A DNA stretch of 64,000 bases from VAZQ01 sp963785745. GTDB lineage: Bacteria > Pseudomonadota > Alphaproteobacteria > Rhizobiales > Xanthobacteraceae. A program made the position numbers and the translations under genes. Below the pieces are notes generated by a model. The model ran no database searches and had not been told where the DNA came from. It saw nothing but the letters and a program-made list of their open reading frames with translations. Positions within the stretch are counted from its first letter, which is position 1. The number at the start of each line of letters is the position of its first letter. Of the stretch, positions 28,765-37,272 are shown piece after piece. The DNA lies in assembly GCA_963785745.1 (NCBI GenBank), contig CAWAWR010000024.1, forward strand, positions 434,001 through 498,000, written 5' to 3'.

Positions 28765-30675
28765 ATGGTGCCATGGAGTCCACGCCGCTGCTTTAACTCC
28801 GCGACTGCGGGGACCATGTCGCTATTGATTTTGTTTTCTTGTGCGAGCGCGTGGGCTGCCGAGCCTAAACAGGTATTGATGCTTCATTCGTTCGGTCGGG
28901 ATTTCAAGCCTTGGAAGGAATATGCCTCAACCATCCGCACGGAATTGGACCGTCAGTCACCATGGCCGCTGGATATCCAAGACCAATCGCTGGTATCTGC
29001 CCGTGCGAGCAATCAAGATCCGGAAGTCCCTTTCATCGAGTATCTTCGTGCTCTTTATAGCAAACAACCGCCTGACTTGATTGTGGCTCTCGGCGGCCCG
29101 GCGTCCATCTTTGTCCAACGGTACCGGCCGCAGATTTTTCCTAATGCGCCGATGGTTTTCACAGCCGTTGAACAACGTCGAATTGACGCCTCCGCGCTCA
29201 CGGAGCTTGATACCGTCGTTGCGGTCGCACATGACTTTCCCGCAATCATCGAGAACATCCTGCGGATTTTGCCGGACACCAAGAACGTCATGGTGGTGAT
29301 CGGAAATTCCCCTAACGAAAAATTCTGGTTAGGAGAGATGCGTCGGGAGCTGAAACCTTTCGAAAACCGAACCGCCTTTATCTGGACCAGTGACCTATCG
29401 TTCCAGGAAATTTTGAAACAAGCCTCGGAGCTTCCACCGCATTCGGCTATCTACTGGCACGGAATGTTGGTCGACGGAGCCGGTGTTGTCCACGAAGGAG
29501 ACAGCACCTTGAAGAGACTGCATACAATTGCAAACGCACCCATGTTTACTTTTATTGATGTCTTCTTCAACGGCGAGGTGGTCGGTGGCCCGATGCACTC
29601 AATGCTCGAGGGGGCTCGGGAGACGGCTGCTGTCGCCATTCGCATCCTAAAAGGTGAAAGGCCCGGTGATATCAAGGTTTCGCCAACCAGTTTTGCAGCG
29701 CCGATTTTCGATTGGAGGGAATTGCAGCGTTGGGGGATCAGGGAAAGCCGTCTGCCGCCGGGAAGTGAGATCCGCTTTCGCGAACCCACGGCATGGGAGC
29801 GATATAGAGAGCAGATTGTGGTGCTCTTCGGCGCGCTTTTGTTTCAGGCCGCCTTGATCGGTTTCCTGATCTACGAGCATCGCCGTCGACACCTTGCAGA
29901 GGTTCAATCGCGCAATGCCATATCCGAGCTGACCTATATGAACCGCAGGGCCTCGGCGGGAGAATTGTCGGCGTCTATCGCCCATGAGATCAATCAACCG
30001 TTGACGGGAATTTCGACCAGGGCAAGCGCAGCCTTGCGTTGGCTTCGTGGGGAAACACCCAATCTCGAAAAGGCAGGAGCGGCTCTGGAGCAAATTGTGG
30101 CCGCCACTCATCGCGCCGCCGACATCGTAACGAGCGTTCGCGCCATGTTTAAAAAGGATACGAGCGAAAGGCTTCCGGTTGACGTGAACCGGGTCATTTC
30201 AGCCGTTTTGGCAATCGTGCGGATCGATCTACAGAGAAACCGTGTCGAGCTTAGAACGCAACTCGACGAGAGAATTTTCCTCATCGAAGGCGACGAAGTT
30301 CAATTGCAACAAGTTGTGCTCAATCTGGTCATGAATGCGATCAATTCCATGCGGCCGGTACAGTCGCGTGTACTGTCCGTAAAATCCAAGCTGAACGGAC
30401 ACAACAGTGTACAGGTGTCGATAGAAGATACCGGGATTGGAATTGACTCCGCCGACCGTGATCAAATCTTCAAGCCACTCTTTACGACCAAGGATCATGG
30501 CATGGGGATGGGTCTTTCCATCTGCCGCTCGATCATCGAAGGGCACGAAGGCAAGATTTGGGTGACCGCCAGCAATAGCGGCGGCACGATTTTCCATTTC
30601 GAATTACCGACAAAAGCGTCCGACACGCCCGCACCTGCGAGAGAGACAAAGCCTTCGGCGCGAATGAACCCCTGA
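28765..30675 (+). CDS. sensor histidine kinase with ABC-substrate-binding-like sensor, copy 2
   Basis: This intact membrane kinase has about 636 residues. The signal segment MSLLILFSCASAWA is followed by a periplasmic ABC_sub_bind-like domain (VLMLHSFGRDFKPW near 25, FTAVEQRRID, VVIGNSPNEKFW, AIYWHGMLVDGAG). A single membrane helix lies near 350-370. The kinase has the H-box SASIAHEINQPLTG (phospho-acceptor H407), N-box QQVVLNLVMNAINSM, G1 DTGIGI near 555 and G2 GMGMGLSICRS near 580, of the FixL-like HPK4 class. Start is ATG 28765, with GTG 28759 possible. The ligand is unknown; the position after urease and before a receiver protein suggests a nitrogen- or nutrient-related signal, which is inference. 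Confidence 0.9.
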   Translation: MVPWSPRRCFNSATAGTMSLLILFSCASAWAAEPKQVLMLHSFGRDFKPWKEYASTIRTELDRQSPWPLDIQDQSLVSARASNQDPEVPFIEYLRALYSKQPPDLIVALGGPASIFVQRYRPQIFPNAPMVFTAVEQRRIDASALTELDTVVAVAHDFPAIIENILRILPDTKNVMVVIGNSPNEKFWLGEMRRELKPFENRTAFIWTSDLSFQEILKQASELPPHSAIYWHGMLVDGAGVVHEGDSTLKRLHTIANAPMFTFIDVFFNGEVVGGPMHSMLEGARETAAVAIRILKGERPGDIKVSPTSFAAPIFDWRELQRWGIRESRLPPGSEIRFREPTAWERYREQIVVLFGALLFQAALIGFLIYEHRRRHLAEVQSRNAISELTYMNRRASAGELSASIAHEINQPLTGISTRASAALRWLRGETPNLEKAGAALEQIVAATHRAADIVTSVRAMFKKDTSERLPVDVNRVISAVLAIVRIDLQRNRVELRTQLDERIFLIEGDEVQLQQVVLNLVMNAINSMRPVQSRVLSVKSKLNGHNSVQVSIEDTGIGIDSADRDQIFKPLFTTKDHGMGMGLSICRSIIEGHEGKIWVTASNSGGTIFHFELPTKASDTPAPARETKPSARMNP

Positions 30676-30877
30676 AGCATAATGAGCCGCTGAGGCATGG
30701 TGGCTGCTTCTTGGCGGAAATGCCTGAGATATCATTAAGTCCAGGAGCGGGCGCGACTGCGATCCGTTCGTTGTCGCACAACCAAAGTATACTCGCCGCA
30801 CCCTTAGTCTCACACCTTTCCTCTCGAGCCGGTGCTATCGTGCCTTGCCTTTTCGGCGGCAAATCGAAGGCACACAA

Positions 30878-31270
30878 ATGATTTGCAACATCGTTTCTGT
30901 TGTCGATGACGATCCTATGGTCAGGGACGCAACGGTCGATCTTCTCAACTCCTACGGGTACACGGCGCTCGGCTTCGAAACGGCTGAGGCATTTCTGAAT
31001 TCGGGCGAGGTAACAAACACCTGCTGCCTGATCACCGACCAGCAGTTACCGGGCCTGAGCGGAACCGAGTTGCAGAAGTATTTGTGCTCCGCCGGCTATC
31101 GGACGCCGATCATCTTCATCACCGCGTACCCTGGCCCAACTGTTCGCGAAGGCGCCCTGGCTGCCGGCGCGATCGCATATTTGACCAAACCTTTTGATGA
31201 TGCCGTTCTAGTGGATCATCTTCAGAACGCCTTGAGCACCCGCCAACATCAATCCGAGCAGCGTCGCTAG
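30878..31270 (+). CDS. single-domain response regulator (CheY/FixJ-receiver type)
   Basis: This 130-residue receiver domain stands alone. The acidic pocket is VVDDDP (D10-D12), the phospho-acceptor D54 is in LITDQQLPGLSG, the switch threonine is in FITAYP, and the conserved K104 is in AYLTKPFDD. There is no DNA-binding or enzymatic output domain. It lies 200 bp after the kinase pair in the same orientation and is the likely partner, acting by protein contact or as a phosphate sink. The start at 30878 is chosen because an 11-residue upstream extension (MPFRRQIEGTQ) lacks similarity to receivers. It is convergent with the permease gene. Confidence 0.88.
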   Translation: MICNIVSVVDDDPMVRDATVDLLNSYGYTALGFETAEAFLNSGEVTNTCCLITDQQLPGLSGTELQKYLCSAGYRTPIIFITAYPGPTVREGALAAGAIAYLTKPFDDAVLVDHLQNALSTRQHQSEQRR

Positions 31271-31288
31271 TCAGTTGGTCCCCAAAAT

Positions 31289-31371
31289 CGCCATGCCCGG
31301 CCTTGCGGCCGGGCATCCACGTCTGTGCCGGGTTGTGAAGCCGTGGATGGCCGGTAGCCCGGCCATGGCGA
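31289..31371. repeat. paired REP-like palindrome between convergent genes
   Basis: An 83-bp element is bounded by TCGCCATG and CATGGCGA. It contains a perfect hairpin ATGCCCGGCC-TTGC-GGCCGGGCAT and a second arm pair CATCCACG/CGTGGATG, so it can fold as one long or two short stems. It sits in the 108-bp gap between the receiver and permease genes. Similar paired palindromes with GGCCGGG and CATCCACG arms are, to my knowledge, common in Bradyrhizobium genomes. It may act as a bidirectional terminator. Confidence 0.75.
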
Positions 31372-31378
31372 CGAACGA

Positions 31379-32995
31379 TCATTCGGCTGGCGTAGCCGCC
31401 GGTGCTCGCTCAATGGGGACCGGGATGGCGGATTCCGCCGGCATCCGGCTGAGTGCGTAAAGGAACGCCGCGACGATCGCATAGGCCACCGCGATCGACG
31501 GCGTCACAGCAAAGCCGACGAACTCGCCATGCATGAAACCGAAGAATGTGAGCACCGCGCCGGCCGCCGCGAAGTAGCCGGCCTCGGCGAATTTCTTCTC
31601 GATGATGAAGACACCGACGGCTCCAAGGATAAGCCCCGACAGGATCGCGCCGCCGCCGAGCACCTCGAGCCCGTGATAGAGCACGCCCACCTGTCCGAGT
31701 TTCTCGGCGCCGATGGCCGCCGCGCTGGTGCCGGCCGCCGTCAATGCGCCGTCCATCAAGGTCTTGCACCAGGCCGCGAGATGCGGGACGAGCGCCAGCA
31801 CGACCGCCGGGGCATGACTCTTCGGCGTCTCCTGGAACGCCTGCGCGCCGATCAGCATGCCGATGTAGAGCAGGATCGGCGAGATCGCGACCACCGGGAT
31901 CAGCGACAGCATCACGGCGATGATGCCGAACCAGGAGAGCACGATCACCATCAGTCCGGTTGCCGCCGAGTAGCCGATGCGCCCGCCCATCGCCTTCCAG
32001 CCGGGATGGCCGATGTAGACGGCGTTGATGAACGGATTGCCCATCAGGCAGCCGATCAGGCTCACCACGCCATCCGCTGTGAGGACCTGGGTGGTGGGAT
32101 AGACGTCTCCCGCCGCCTCGGCGCTCTCGACGTTGTCCATGGCTTCGACCAGATCGTAGATGCCGAACGGAATGGCCGTGACCAGGATGATCCCGAGGAA
32201 CTCGAAGCCGGAGAACACATGGTTCACGGCCGGGACCGGCACTGAGAACCCGAAATTCGCAAACGAGTCGACCAGCCGGCCAACACTCATCCCACCGTAG
32301 TTGAACCCGAAAAGCGTCGAGCCCCAGGCGATCAGCATGCCGGCGGCGATCGCCACGAGACCGGCCGGAATTCCTTTCGGATACCGGTAGCCGCCGAACC
32401 AGCTCACCATAATGATGGCGAAGCAGACGATGCCGATGATCGGCGTCATGTACATTTCAAGCGCCGGCCGCATCGAGATGAATGTGATCGAAACCCCCGC
32501 CAGCGTTCCGAGCAGGGCCGCGCGCGGCGTGATGTGTCGGATATAGGGCGCGACGAACCCGCCGATCATCAGGATGAAACTCTGGAAGAACACCCAGACC
32601 AGGCCGGCTTCCCAACCCTTGATCGGATCGCCGGTCTTGATCGAGATCGGCAGCATGATCACGAACGTGACCACGAACATGTGCGGGACGCTGACGCCCG
32701 ACGGCAAGGCGCAGACGTCGGTGCGGCCGGTCTTCTGCGCGAGGCGATAGGCCAGGAATGCGTAGTACACCGTCGACAGGCACATCATCAGCCCGAGCGC
32801 GGGCAGGATGCGGCCGAAGACGAGCGAGTCCGGCATCTTGAGCACGAAGCGCAACAGGCCGGTCAGCACCAGCATGTTGACGAGAATGTTGGTGCCGAAA
32901 CCGAAGAATGCGTTCCAGTCGCCCGGTGTCCAGATGGCACCCCGGGTCCAGATAACAGGACGATACTCCGCGGATCTCAAACCATCGCTGGACAT
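31379..32995 (-). CDS. NCS2-type xanthine/uracil-family permease
   Basis: This 538-residue inner-membrane transporter has about 12-14 helices and is of the NCS2/AzgA-related group that moves nucleobases or similar ring compounds. Recognisable segments are FFGFGTNILVNMLVLTGLL near 25, KTGRTDVCALPSGVSVPHMF (substrate loop), IRHITPRAALLGTLAG and a late MGNPFINAVYIGHPGWKAM that replaces the usual NCS2 signature. The start at 32995 follows GAGGGGGCGCGCC; a 27-residue upstream extension is rejected. It lies after an outer-membrane protein gene in the same direction, with a hairpin between them. The cluster suggests a purine, cyanurate or other N-heterocycle, but the substrate is not readable. Confidence 0.85.
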   Translation of the reverse strand: MSSDGLRSAEYRPVIWTRGAIWTPGDWNAFFGFGTNILVNMLVLTGLLRFVLKMPDSLVFGRILPALGLMMCLSTVYYAFLAYRLAQKTGRTDVCALPSGVSVPHMFVVTFVIMLPISIKTGDPIKGWEAGLVWVFFQSFILMIGGFVAPYIRHITPRAALLGTLAGVSITFISMRPALEMYMTPIIGIVCFAIIMVSWFGGYRYPKGIPAGLVAIAAGMLIAWGSTLFGFNYGGMSVGRLVDSFANFGFSVPVPAVNHVFSGFEFLGIILVTAIPFGIYDLVEAMDNVESAEAAGDVYPTTQVLTADGVVSLIGCLMGNPFINAVYIGHPGWKAMGGRIGYSAATGLMVIVLSWFGIIAVMLSLIPVVAISPILLYIGMLIGAQAFQETPKSHAPAVVLALVPHLAAWCKTLMDGALTAAGTSAAAIGAEKLGQVGVLYHGLEVLGGGAILSGLILGAVGVFIIEKKFAEAGYFAAAGAVLTFFGFMHGEFVGFAVTPSIAVAYAIVAAFLYALSRMPAESAIPVPIERAPAATPAE

Positions 32996-33036
32996 GGCGC
33001 GCCCCCTCAGAACTGCGGGCTCGTGAGCGGTCCCCT

Positions 33037-33076
33037 TTGCGCCATCTCGCGAGCCCGCGCGCGCGAGATGGCGCAA
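33037..33076. other. 15-bp perfect hairpin in the permease leader
   Basis: TTGCGCCATCTCGCG (33037-33051) pairs perfectly with CGCGAGATGGCGCAA (33062-33076) across a 10-base loop. It lies between the outer-membrane protein stop (33151) and the permease start (32995). No T-run follows in the transcript direction, so it looks like an mRNA stability or processing element, or a weak attenuator, rather than a standard terminator. Confidence 0.7.
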
Positions 33077-33150
33077 CAGCGAGAAGCGCGTTGCTCCGGC
33101 CCGATTTGGAGGTTAACGACCGAGCCGGAGCATACGCTTCACGCGGGGGA

Positions 33151-34173
33151 TCAGAACGTGAAGCCAAAGCCTCCGTAGCCGACGAAGATGTCCTCATGGG
33201 CGTTCGGGAACGTGCCCGCGACGCCGGATGCTCCGCCGGCGGCGCCGGTGAGAACCTGCGCACCCAAGAGCGCGTCGTTGATGATGTGGTAGTACTGGAA
33301 GCCGCCCTTGACGTACCAACTGCCGAGGCGCTTCGGGACGAAGGTCTCGAGCATGTACTTCGCCTGGATTCCGGTCGAGAACACGCCCGCATTGCTCAAG
33401 GCACAGGGCGCATTTGACAGCGCACCGCAGAAATTCGTGGTGCCGTCGTTCCGATTCCAATAGCTCTTCGGACCGACCGTGACCCAGGTCGGCGCCGAGA
33501 AGATCAGCGGCACGCCGGTGTACTTCTTGGTATCGAGCGTGGGGACCATACCGATCTCGACGTCGAAGGTGTCGCCGCGCTTGCCGAGCACGACGGTCGA
33601 CGGCCCTGAAGCTGCGTAGAACAATTTCACATAGGGATTGAAGACGATCGGAAGGCCGAAGTGGCTGTCGTCGTAGGCCAGGCTGAATTCGATGTTACGC
33701 TCGGTGCCCGGGAAGCTGGTGGTCACGGTCGTCGGGCTGAGGAACTCGACGTATTCGATGCCGAACTTCCAGTGCTGAGCGAACTTGACGCTCATGCCCA
33801 CCCACCAGTCGAACTCCGCCCAGCTCCCGACGACCGGGTCGTTGTTCTTCGACCAGACGTCGTTCCAGGTGCCGCCGTAGAACGACACGCCGTTGATGAA
33901 TCCGCCCGGATCCTTGTACACATCGAGTGCAAGGCCGTTGGCCACCTGGGTGGTCAGACCGCTGTATTCGCGAACCATCAGACCGCGCGGTGTGACGCTG
34001 GTGTTCTTGAACGTCACATCGACGAAGCCGTGCACGTCCAGAACCCACGGCGATGGCGGCGGCGCCTTTCTTGGCATCGCGACCATATCGGCCGCCGTGG
34101 CGGTCGAACACGCGACACCCAATCCCATGGCCACACTGACAAGCAGCGCGGCTCCCCGTCGACTACGAAGCAT
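33151..34173 (-). CDS. outer-membrane beta-barrel protein, transporter partner
   Basis: This exported protein of 340 residues has a signal peptide (GAALLVSVAMGLGVACSTATA) and then amphipathic strands alternating aromatic and polar residues (PWVLDVHGFVDVTFKNTSV, HWKFGIEYVEFLS). It ends YGGFGFTF, with the terminal phenylalanine that the outer-membrane assembly machinery recognises. The region ADMVAMPRKAPPPSPW resembles leaders of alphaproteobacterial porin-like proteins. Together with the downstream NCS2-type permease it may form an uptake route across both membranes. Start ATG 34173 follows AGAGGAGAAATACG. The exact family is unknown to me. Confidence 0.75.
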   Translation of the reverse strand: MLRSRRGAALLVSVAMGLGVACSTATAADMVAMPRKAPPPSPWVLDVHGFVDVTFKNTSVTPRGLMVREYSGLTTQVANGLALDVYKDPGGFINGVSFYGGTWNDVWSKNNDPVVGSWAEFDWWVGMSVKFAQHWKFGIEYVEFLSPTTVTTSFPGTERNIEFSLAYDDSHFGLPIVFNPYVKLFYAASGPSTVVLGKRGDTFDVEIGMVPTLDTKKYTGVPLIFSAPTWVTVGPKSYWNRNDGTTNFCGALSNAPCALSNAGVFSTGIQAKYMLETFVPKRLGSWYVKGGFQYYHIINDALLGAQVLTGAAGGASGVAGTFPNAHEDIFVGYGGFGFTF

Positions 34174-34651
34174 CGTATTTCTCCTCTTAACCCCCAACGC
34201 CTGATCCCCCGCATGTCGGATCCGCGGCGTCTGTGTCGGTCCGGCCTGTGATCATGCTTTGAGCGGCATCCGCCGCATTCGTAAGCACGCTCATCCCCTG
34301 CCGAAAACCGAGGGACGTGATCAGACATGTGCGCGATCTCTCGATCGCGACATACAGATCGCAAGCGACGTGCCAACATCGAACCGCGAAGCGCGAAAAC
34401 GACGCGGTGTTGCATTTCGTTGAAAGGCTGTCGAAACCGGCCGAATTTCCGGCGATTTGCGACGGCGCGGCGCGGAATGCGATCGGCAGTGGCAACAAGC
34501 GGATTGCCGGAGCTACACCGCGCGCCGAAAAAGTAACATTCGAGACCAATATTCAGTCATCAAATCGTCACGCCGTGGGTGAGCCGCGGGACCGGCGCGC
34601 GACGATCGCGAATCCTCCGGCAGCGTTCGGCGCGCTCGAACAATGGACAGG
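34174..34651. other. gene-free gap carrying a promoter
   Basis: I see no convincing gene in this 478-bp gap. It carries the sigma-54-like site at 34361-34375 for the outer-membrane protein gene, leaving a leader of about 175 nt. Frames open here on the plus strand lack natural protein character. Confidence 0.5.
34361..34375 (-). promoter_or_regulatory. sigma-54 promoter for the outer-membrane protein/permease pair
   Basis: On the minus strand the site reads TGGCAC-GTCGC-TTGC, a full match to the -24/-12 consensus including the G after TGGCAC. It points to the gene starting at 34173. The predicted transcript start is near 34350. Confidence 0.7.
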
Positions 34652-35326
34652 CTAGGTGGACGCTGCCAACGATTTGAGCAGCGCCTGCGACGTCGAGACC
34701 GATCCGAAAATCCCGCCCTGGGCCTTGATCATTGCCAGCCCGGCTTCGTGAAATTCGGGGAAATACGACGCGCAGCAGTCGGCCAGAACGATGCAGCGAA
34801 AACCACGATCGTTGCCCTCTCGCACCGTCGTGTTGACGCAGACCTCGGTGGTCACGCCGCAAACCAGGAGCGTGTCGATCGACCTGTTGTGAAGCATGAG
34901 CTCGAGGTCGGTCTGATAGAATGCCCCCTTCCCCGGCTTGTCGATCACCGGCTCGCCGGAAGCCGGATAGAGCTCCTGGATGATGTCGTGGCCGGGCTCG
35001 CCTCGCACCAGAATGCGCCCCATCGGACCCGGCGCGCCGATGCGCAATGCCGGGTCGCCGCGTTCGACCTTGTGCGGCGGCGCGTCGGACAGGTCCGGGC
35101 GATGGCCTTCCCGTGTATGAATGACCAGCATGCCGACGCGGCGCGCGGCGGCAAGAACATCCCGGCACGGCGCGACGGCGCGCTGCAGCCGGGAGACATC
35201 ATTGCCCAAGGCCGCGCCGAAGCCACCCGGCTCCAGGAAGTCCCGCTGCATGTCGATGATGACCAAAGCCGCCTTCGAAAAATCGACGGACAGCGGCGCC
35301 GGTTCTGCATCAACAATTACAGGCAT
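34652..35326 (-). CDS. isochorismatase-like cysteine hydrolase
   Basis: This cytoplasmic hydrolase of 224 residues has the Asp-Lys-Cys triad of the isochorismatase-like superfamily: ALVIIDMQRDFLEPGGFG (catalytic Asp), DKPGKGAFYQTDLELML (Lys region) and LLVCGVTTEVCVNTT (nucleophile Cys). The motif GGFGAALGNDVSRLQRAVAP and the relative size resemble biuret amidohydrolases and RutB-type ureidoacrylate amidohydrolases more than true isochorismatases. With urease, ureide enzymes and a sigma-54-like promoter nearby, a nitrogen-releasing amidase role is likely; the exact substrate is inference. Start ATG 35326 is taken; an upstream GTG at 35350 would add eight residues. Confidence 0.85.
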   Translation of the reverse strand: MPVIVDAEPAPLSVDFSKAALVIIDMQRDFLEPGGFGAALGNDVSRLQRAVAPCRDVLAAARRVGMLVIHTREGHRPDLSDAPPHKVERGDPALRIGAPGPMGRILVRGEPGHDIIQELYPASGEPVIDKPGKGAFYQTDLELMLHNRSIDTLLVCGVTTEVCVNTTVREGNDRGFRCIVLADCCASYFPEFHEAGLAMIKAQGGIFGSVSTSQALLKSLAAST

Positions 35327-35367
35327 CAGCAACCACTCATTAATCCTCACGGAGCGTCACAGTCAGA

Positions 35368-35382
35368 GCAAGAACCGCGCCA
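35368..35382 (-). promoter_or_regulatory. possible sigma-54 promoter for the isochorismatase-like gene
   Basis: On the minus strand: TGGCGC-GGTTC-TTGC. GG and GC are correctly spaced; one base of the -24 box differs (G for A). It is about 42 bp from the start codon. It is weaker than the other three sites. Confidence 0.5.
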
Positions 35383-35498
35383 TTCATCGACGAGATGATG
35401 CACTGGACCACCATGCTATAGTCCGCGGCTTCCCAACCGGGCGGTCTTCATAGGCGCGACCGAGCCCGGCAACATCAATCACGGCTGTCAAGGAACCG

Positions 35499-36354
35499 AT
35501 GACCGACGACCAACATGCTCGCATTTCTCGGCCAGTAAGTGATGCCAAAGGCCAAGGCCTGCTCGATTTCAGCTCGTTCCGTACGAACGATTTTCTTTCG
35601 CCTTTATCGTCAGCTTTGTGGCCGGTGCCGGATTGCTCGGCAGCACTTCCTGATCCTGTCCTTTGCCGTGTCCATTCTCGCGTTCACATTCACCGATGCC
35701 GGCCTGCTCTTGTTGCCAAAAACGTGTTCTTCATACCCACGCTCCTCATGGCCGCGGTCCTGAGTCCAGCTCCCTGCATACCTCCTTATCGCCTTTGTGC
35801 CATTTGGGGTCCTGATGATCATGGTCGCGATGTGGATGCTGTCCGGCTCGACCAGCGAAAGCGGCACGGACGACATGATGGCAGCCATCCTGTTGCGCGG
35901 GCTTGGGCCTTGGCTTCCTGTTTCTGTCGATCACCCTGATCGCTTTCAGCAACCTCAATCAGCCGCAACCTCGCGTCCGGCATGGGCCTCTTCAATACGG
36001 GTCGCCAGCTCGGTGGTCTCATGGGAGTCGCCGGACTCCAGACGCTGATCGACCACAACGTCGCCGCCAATATTGCCGTGCTCGGCGCCAACGTCACCGC
36101 GGGCGTCCCTGCAGTCGCCGAACGGCTGGCGACGACGACAGCCGCGTTCGCTGGCAAAGGGACTGGACGCCGTCGGCCGCCGGCCGGGCTGCCACGAATT
36201 GCTGGGCAGGACCGTCACCGGTCAGTCCACCGTGATCGCCTTCGACACGGCTTTCCTTGCAGTCGTCTCACTTTTTGTGGTCGCCGTGCCTGCATTGATC
36301 GCCATCAAAGTCGGTCTTACGCGGCGTAACCGACGATCGACCGCACGGAACTAG
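35499..36354 (+). pseudogene. decayed DHA2/EmrB-type MFS drug transporter, C-terminal half
   Basis: Pieces of one transporter appear in successive frames: LSFAVSILAFTFTDAGLLLLP, then FGVLMIMVAMWMLSGSTSES and MMAAILLRGLG, then LGFLFLSITLIAFSNL, then MGLFNTGRQLGGLMGVAGLQ and LIDHNVAANIAVLGANV, and finally LLGRTVTGQSTVIAFDTAFL with VAVPALIAIKVGLTRRNR before a stop at 36354. The order and motifs match the second half of DHA2-family 14-helix exporters. The N-terminal half is missing, and at least four frame changes are needed. An ATG at 35499 with AAGGA upstream opens the first fragment but not a natural N-terminus. Non-functional. Confidence 0.85.
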
Positions 36355-36470
36355 CCCAAGGTTCAGGTCCCCCTGCCCATTGGCGAGCAGGACACAGCCG
36401 GCGGCACGATATCGGCGGTGCGAGAAAGGCGAGCAACGTACCCGACAAGCGATCAACGAGAGGTGAAGTC

Positions 36471-37237
36471 ATGAAGATCGTCGTCATCGGCGGAACCGGC
36501 CTGATCGGCTCGAAGGTCGTCGAGAAGCTGAAGCAGAAGGGTCACGAGGCCCTTGCCGCCGCGCCGAACACCGGCGTCAACACGATCACCGGCGAAGGCC
36601 TGGCCGAAGCGCTCGCCGGCGCGGAGGTCGTCGTCGATGTGGCCAATTCGCCGTCGTTCGAAGATCAGGCCGCGATGGACTTCTTCCAGACCGCCGGCAG
36701 GAACATCACGGCCGCCGAAGCGGCCGCCGGCGTCAAGCATCACGTCGCCCTCTCGGTCGTCGGCACCGAGCGCCTGCAGGACAGCGGCTATTTCCGCGCC
36801 AAGCTGGCCCAGGAGAAGCTGATCAAGAGCTCGCCGATTCCCTACACGATCGTCCGCGCCACCCAGTTCTTCGAGTTCATCCGCGGCATCGCGCAGTCGG
36901 CCACCGAGGGCGATACCGTGCGCCTGTCGCACTCGCTGTTCCAGCCGATGGCGGCAGAAGATGTCGCGACCGCGGTCGCCGAGGCGGCTCTCGCGGGCCG
37001 GTGAACGGCACGGTCGAGATTGCCGGCCCCGACGCATTCCACATCGATGAGATCGTCGCCAGGGTTCTCGAATATGACAAGGATCCGCGGAAGGTCGTTG
37101 CGGATCCGGACGCGCCCTATTTCGGCGTCAAGCTGAACGACCAGTCGCTCATTCCCGGCCCCAACCCGCGCCTCGGCTCCACCAAGTTCGACTGGTGGCT
37201 CACCCACGTCCCGCCGCCGCAAAGACAGAGACAGTAG
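36471..37237 (+). pseudogene. NmrA/SDR-type NAD(P)-binding reductase, frame interrupted near 37000
   Basis: An extended SDR protein of about 255 residues. The N-terminus MKIVVIGGTGLIGSKVVEKL holds the dinucleotide-binding GGTGLIG. FEDQAAMDFFQTAGRN, VKHHVALSVVGTERL and YTIVRATQFFEFIRGI are typical of the NmrA-like group that contains no catalytic YxxxK. The frame stops at 37004 after AVAEAALAGR; the neighbouring frame continues at once with NGTVEIAGPDAFHIDEIVA and LGSTKFDWWLTHV, the normal family end. A single-base loss near CGGGCCGGTG explains it. The start follows GAGAGGTGAAGTC. Possibly a sequencing error. Confidence 0.85.
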
Positions 37238-37272
37238 TCGCCCAGCAGGAAAGCATCAGCGAGGAGATTCAA

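Larger units (their letters stand above)
26429..30625 (+). repeat. tandem duplication of about 2.1 kb (kinase gene with its leader)
   Basis: Two copies lie in the same orientation, about 26429-28433 and 28590-30625. Each begins with a similar leader (CCTGTATTAGTTGC, then TTGGTTACTG) and contains one histidine-kinase gene. The copies are nearly identical over the membrane helix and kinase domain and clearly more diverged over the sensor domain. Confidence 0.85.

Noticed and set aside
35797..36048. Short frames 35.8-36.2 kb as separate small membrane proteins
   Set aside because: They are consecutive pieces of one DHA2 transporter in different frames.
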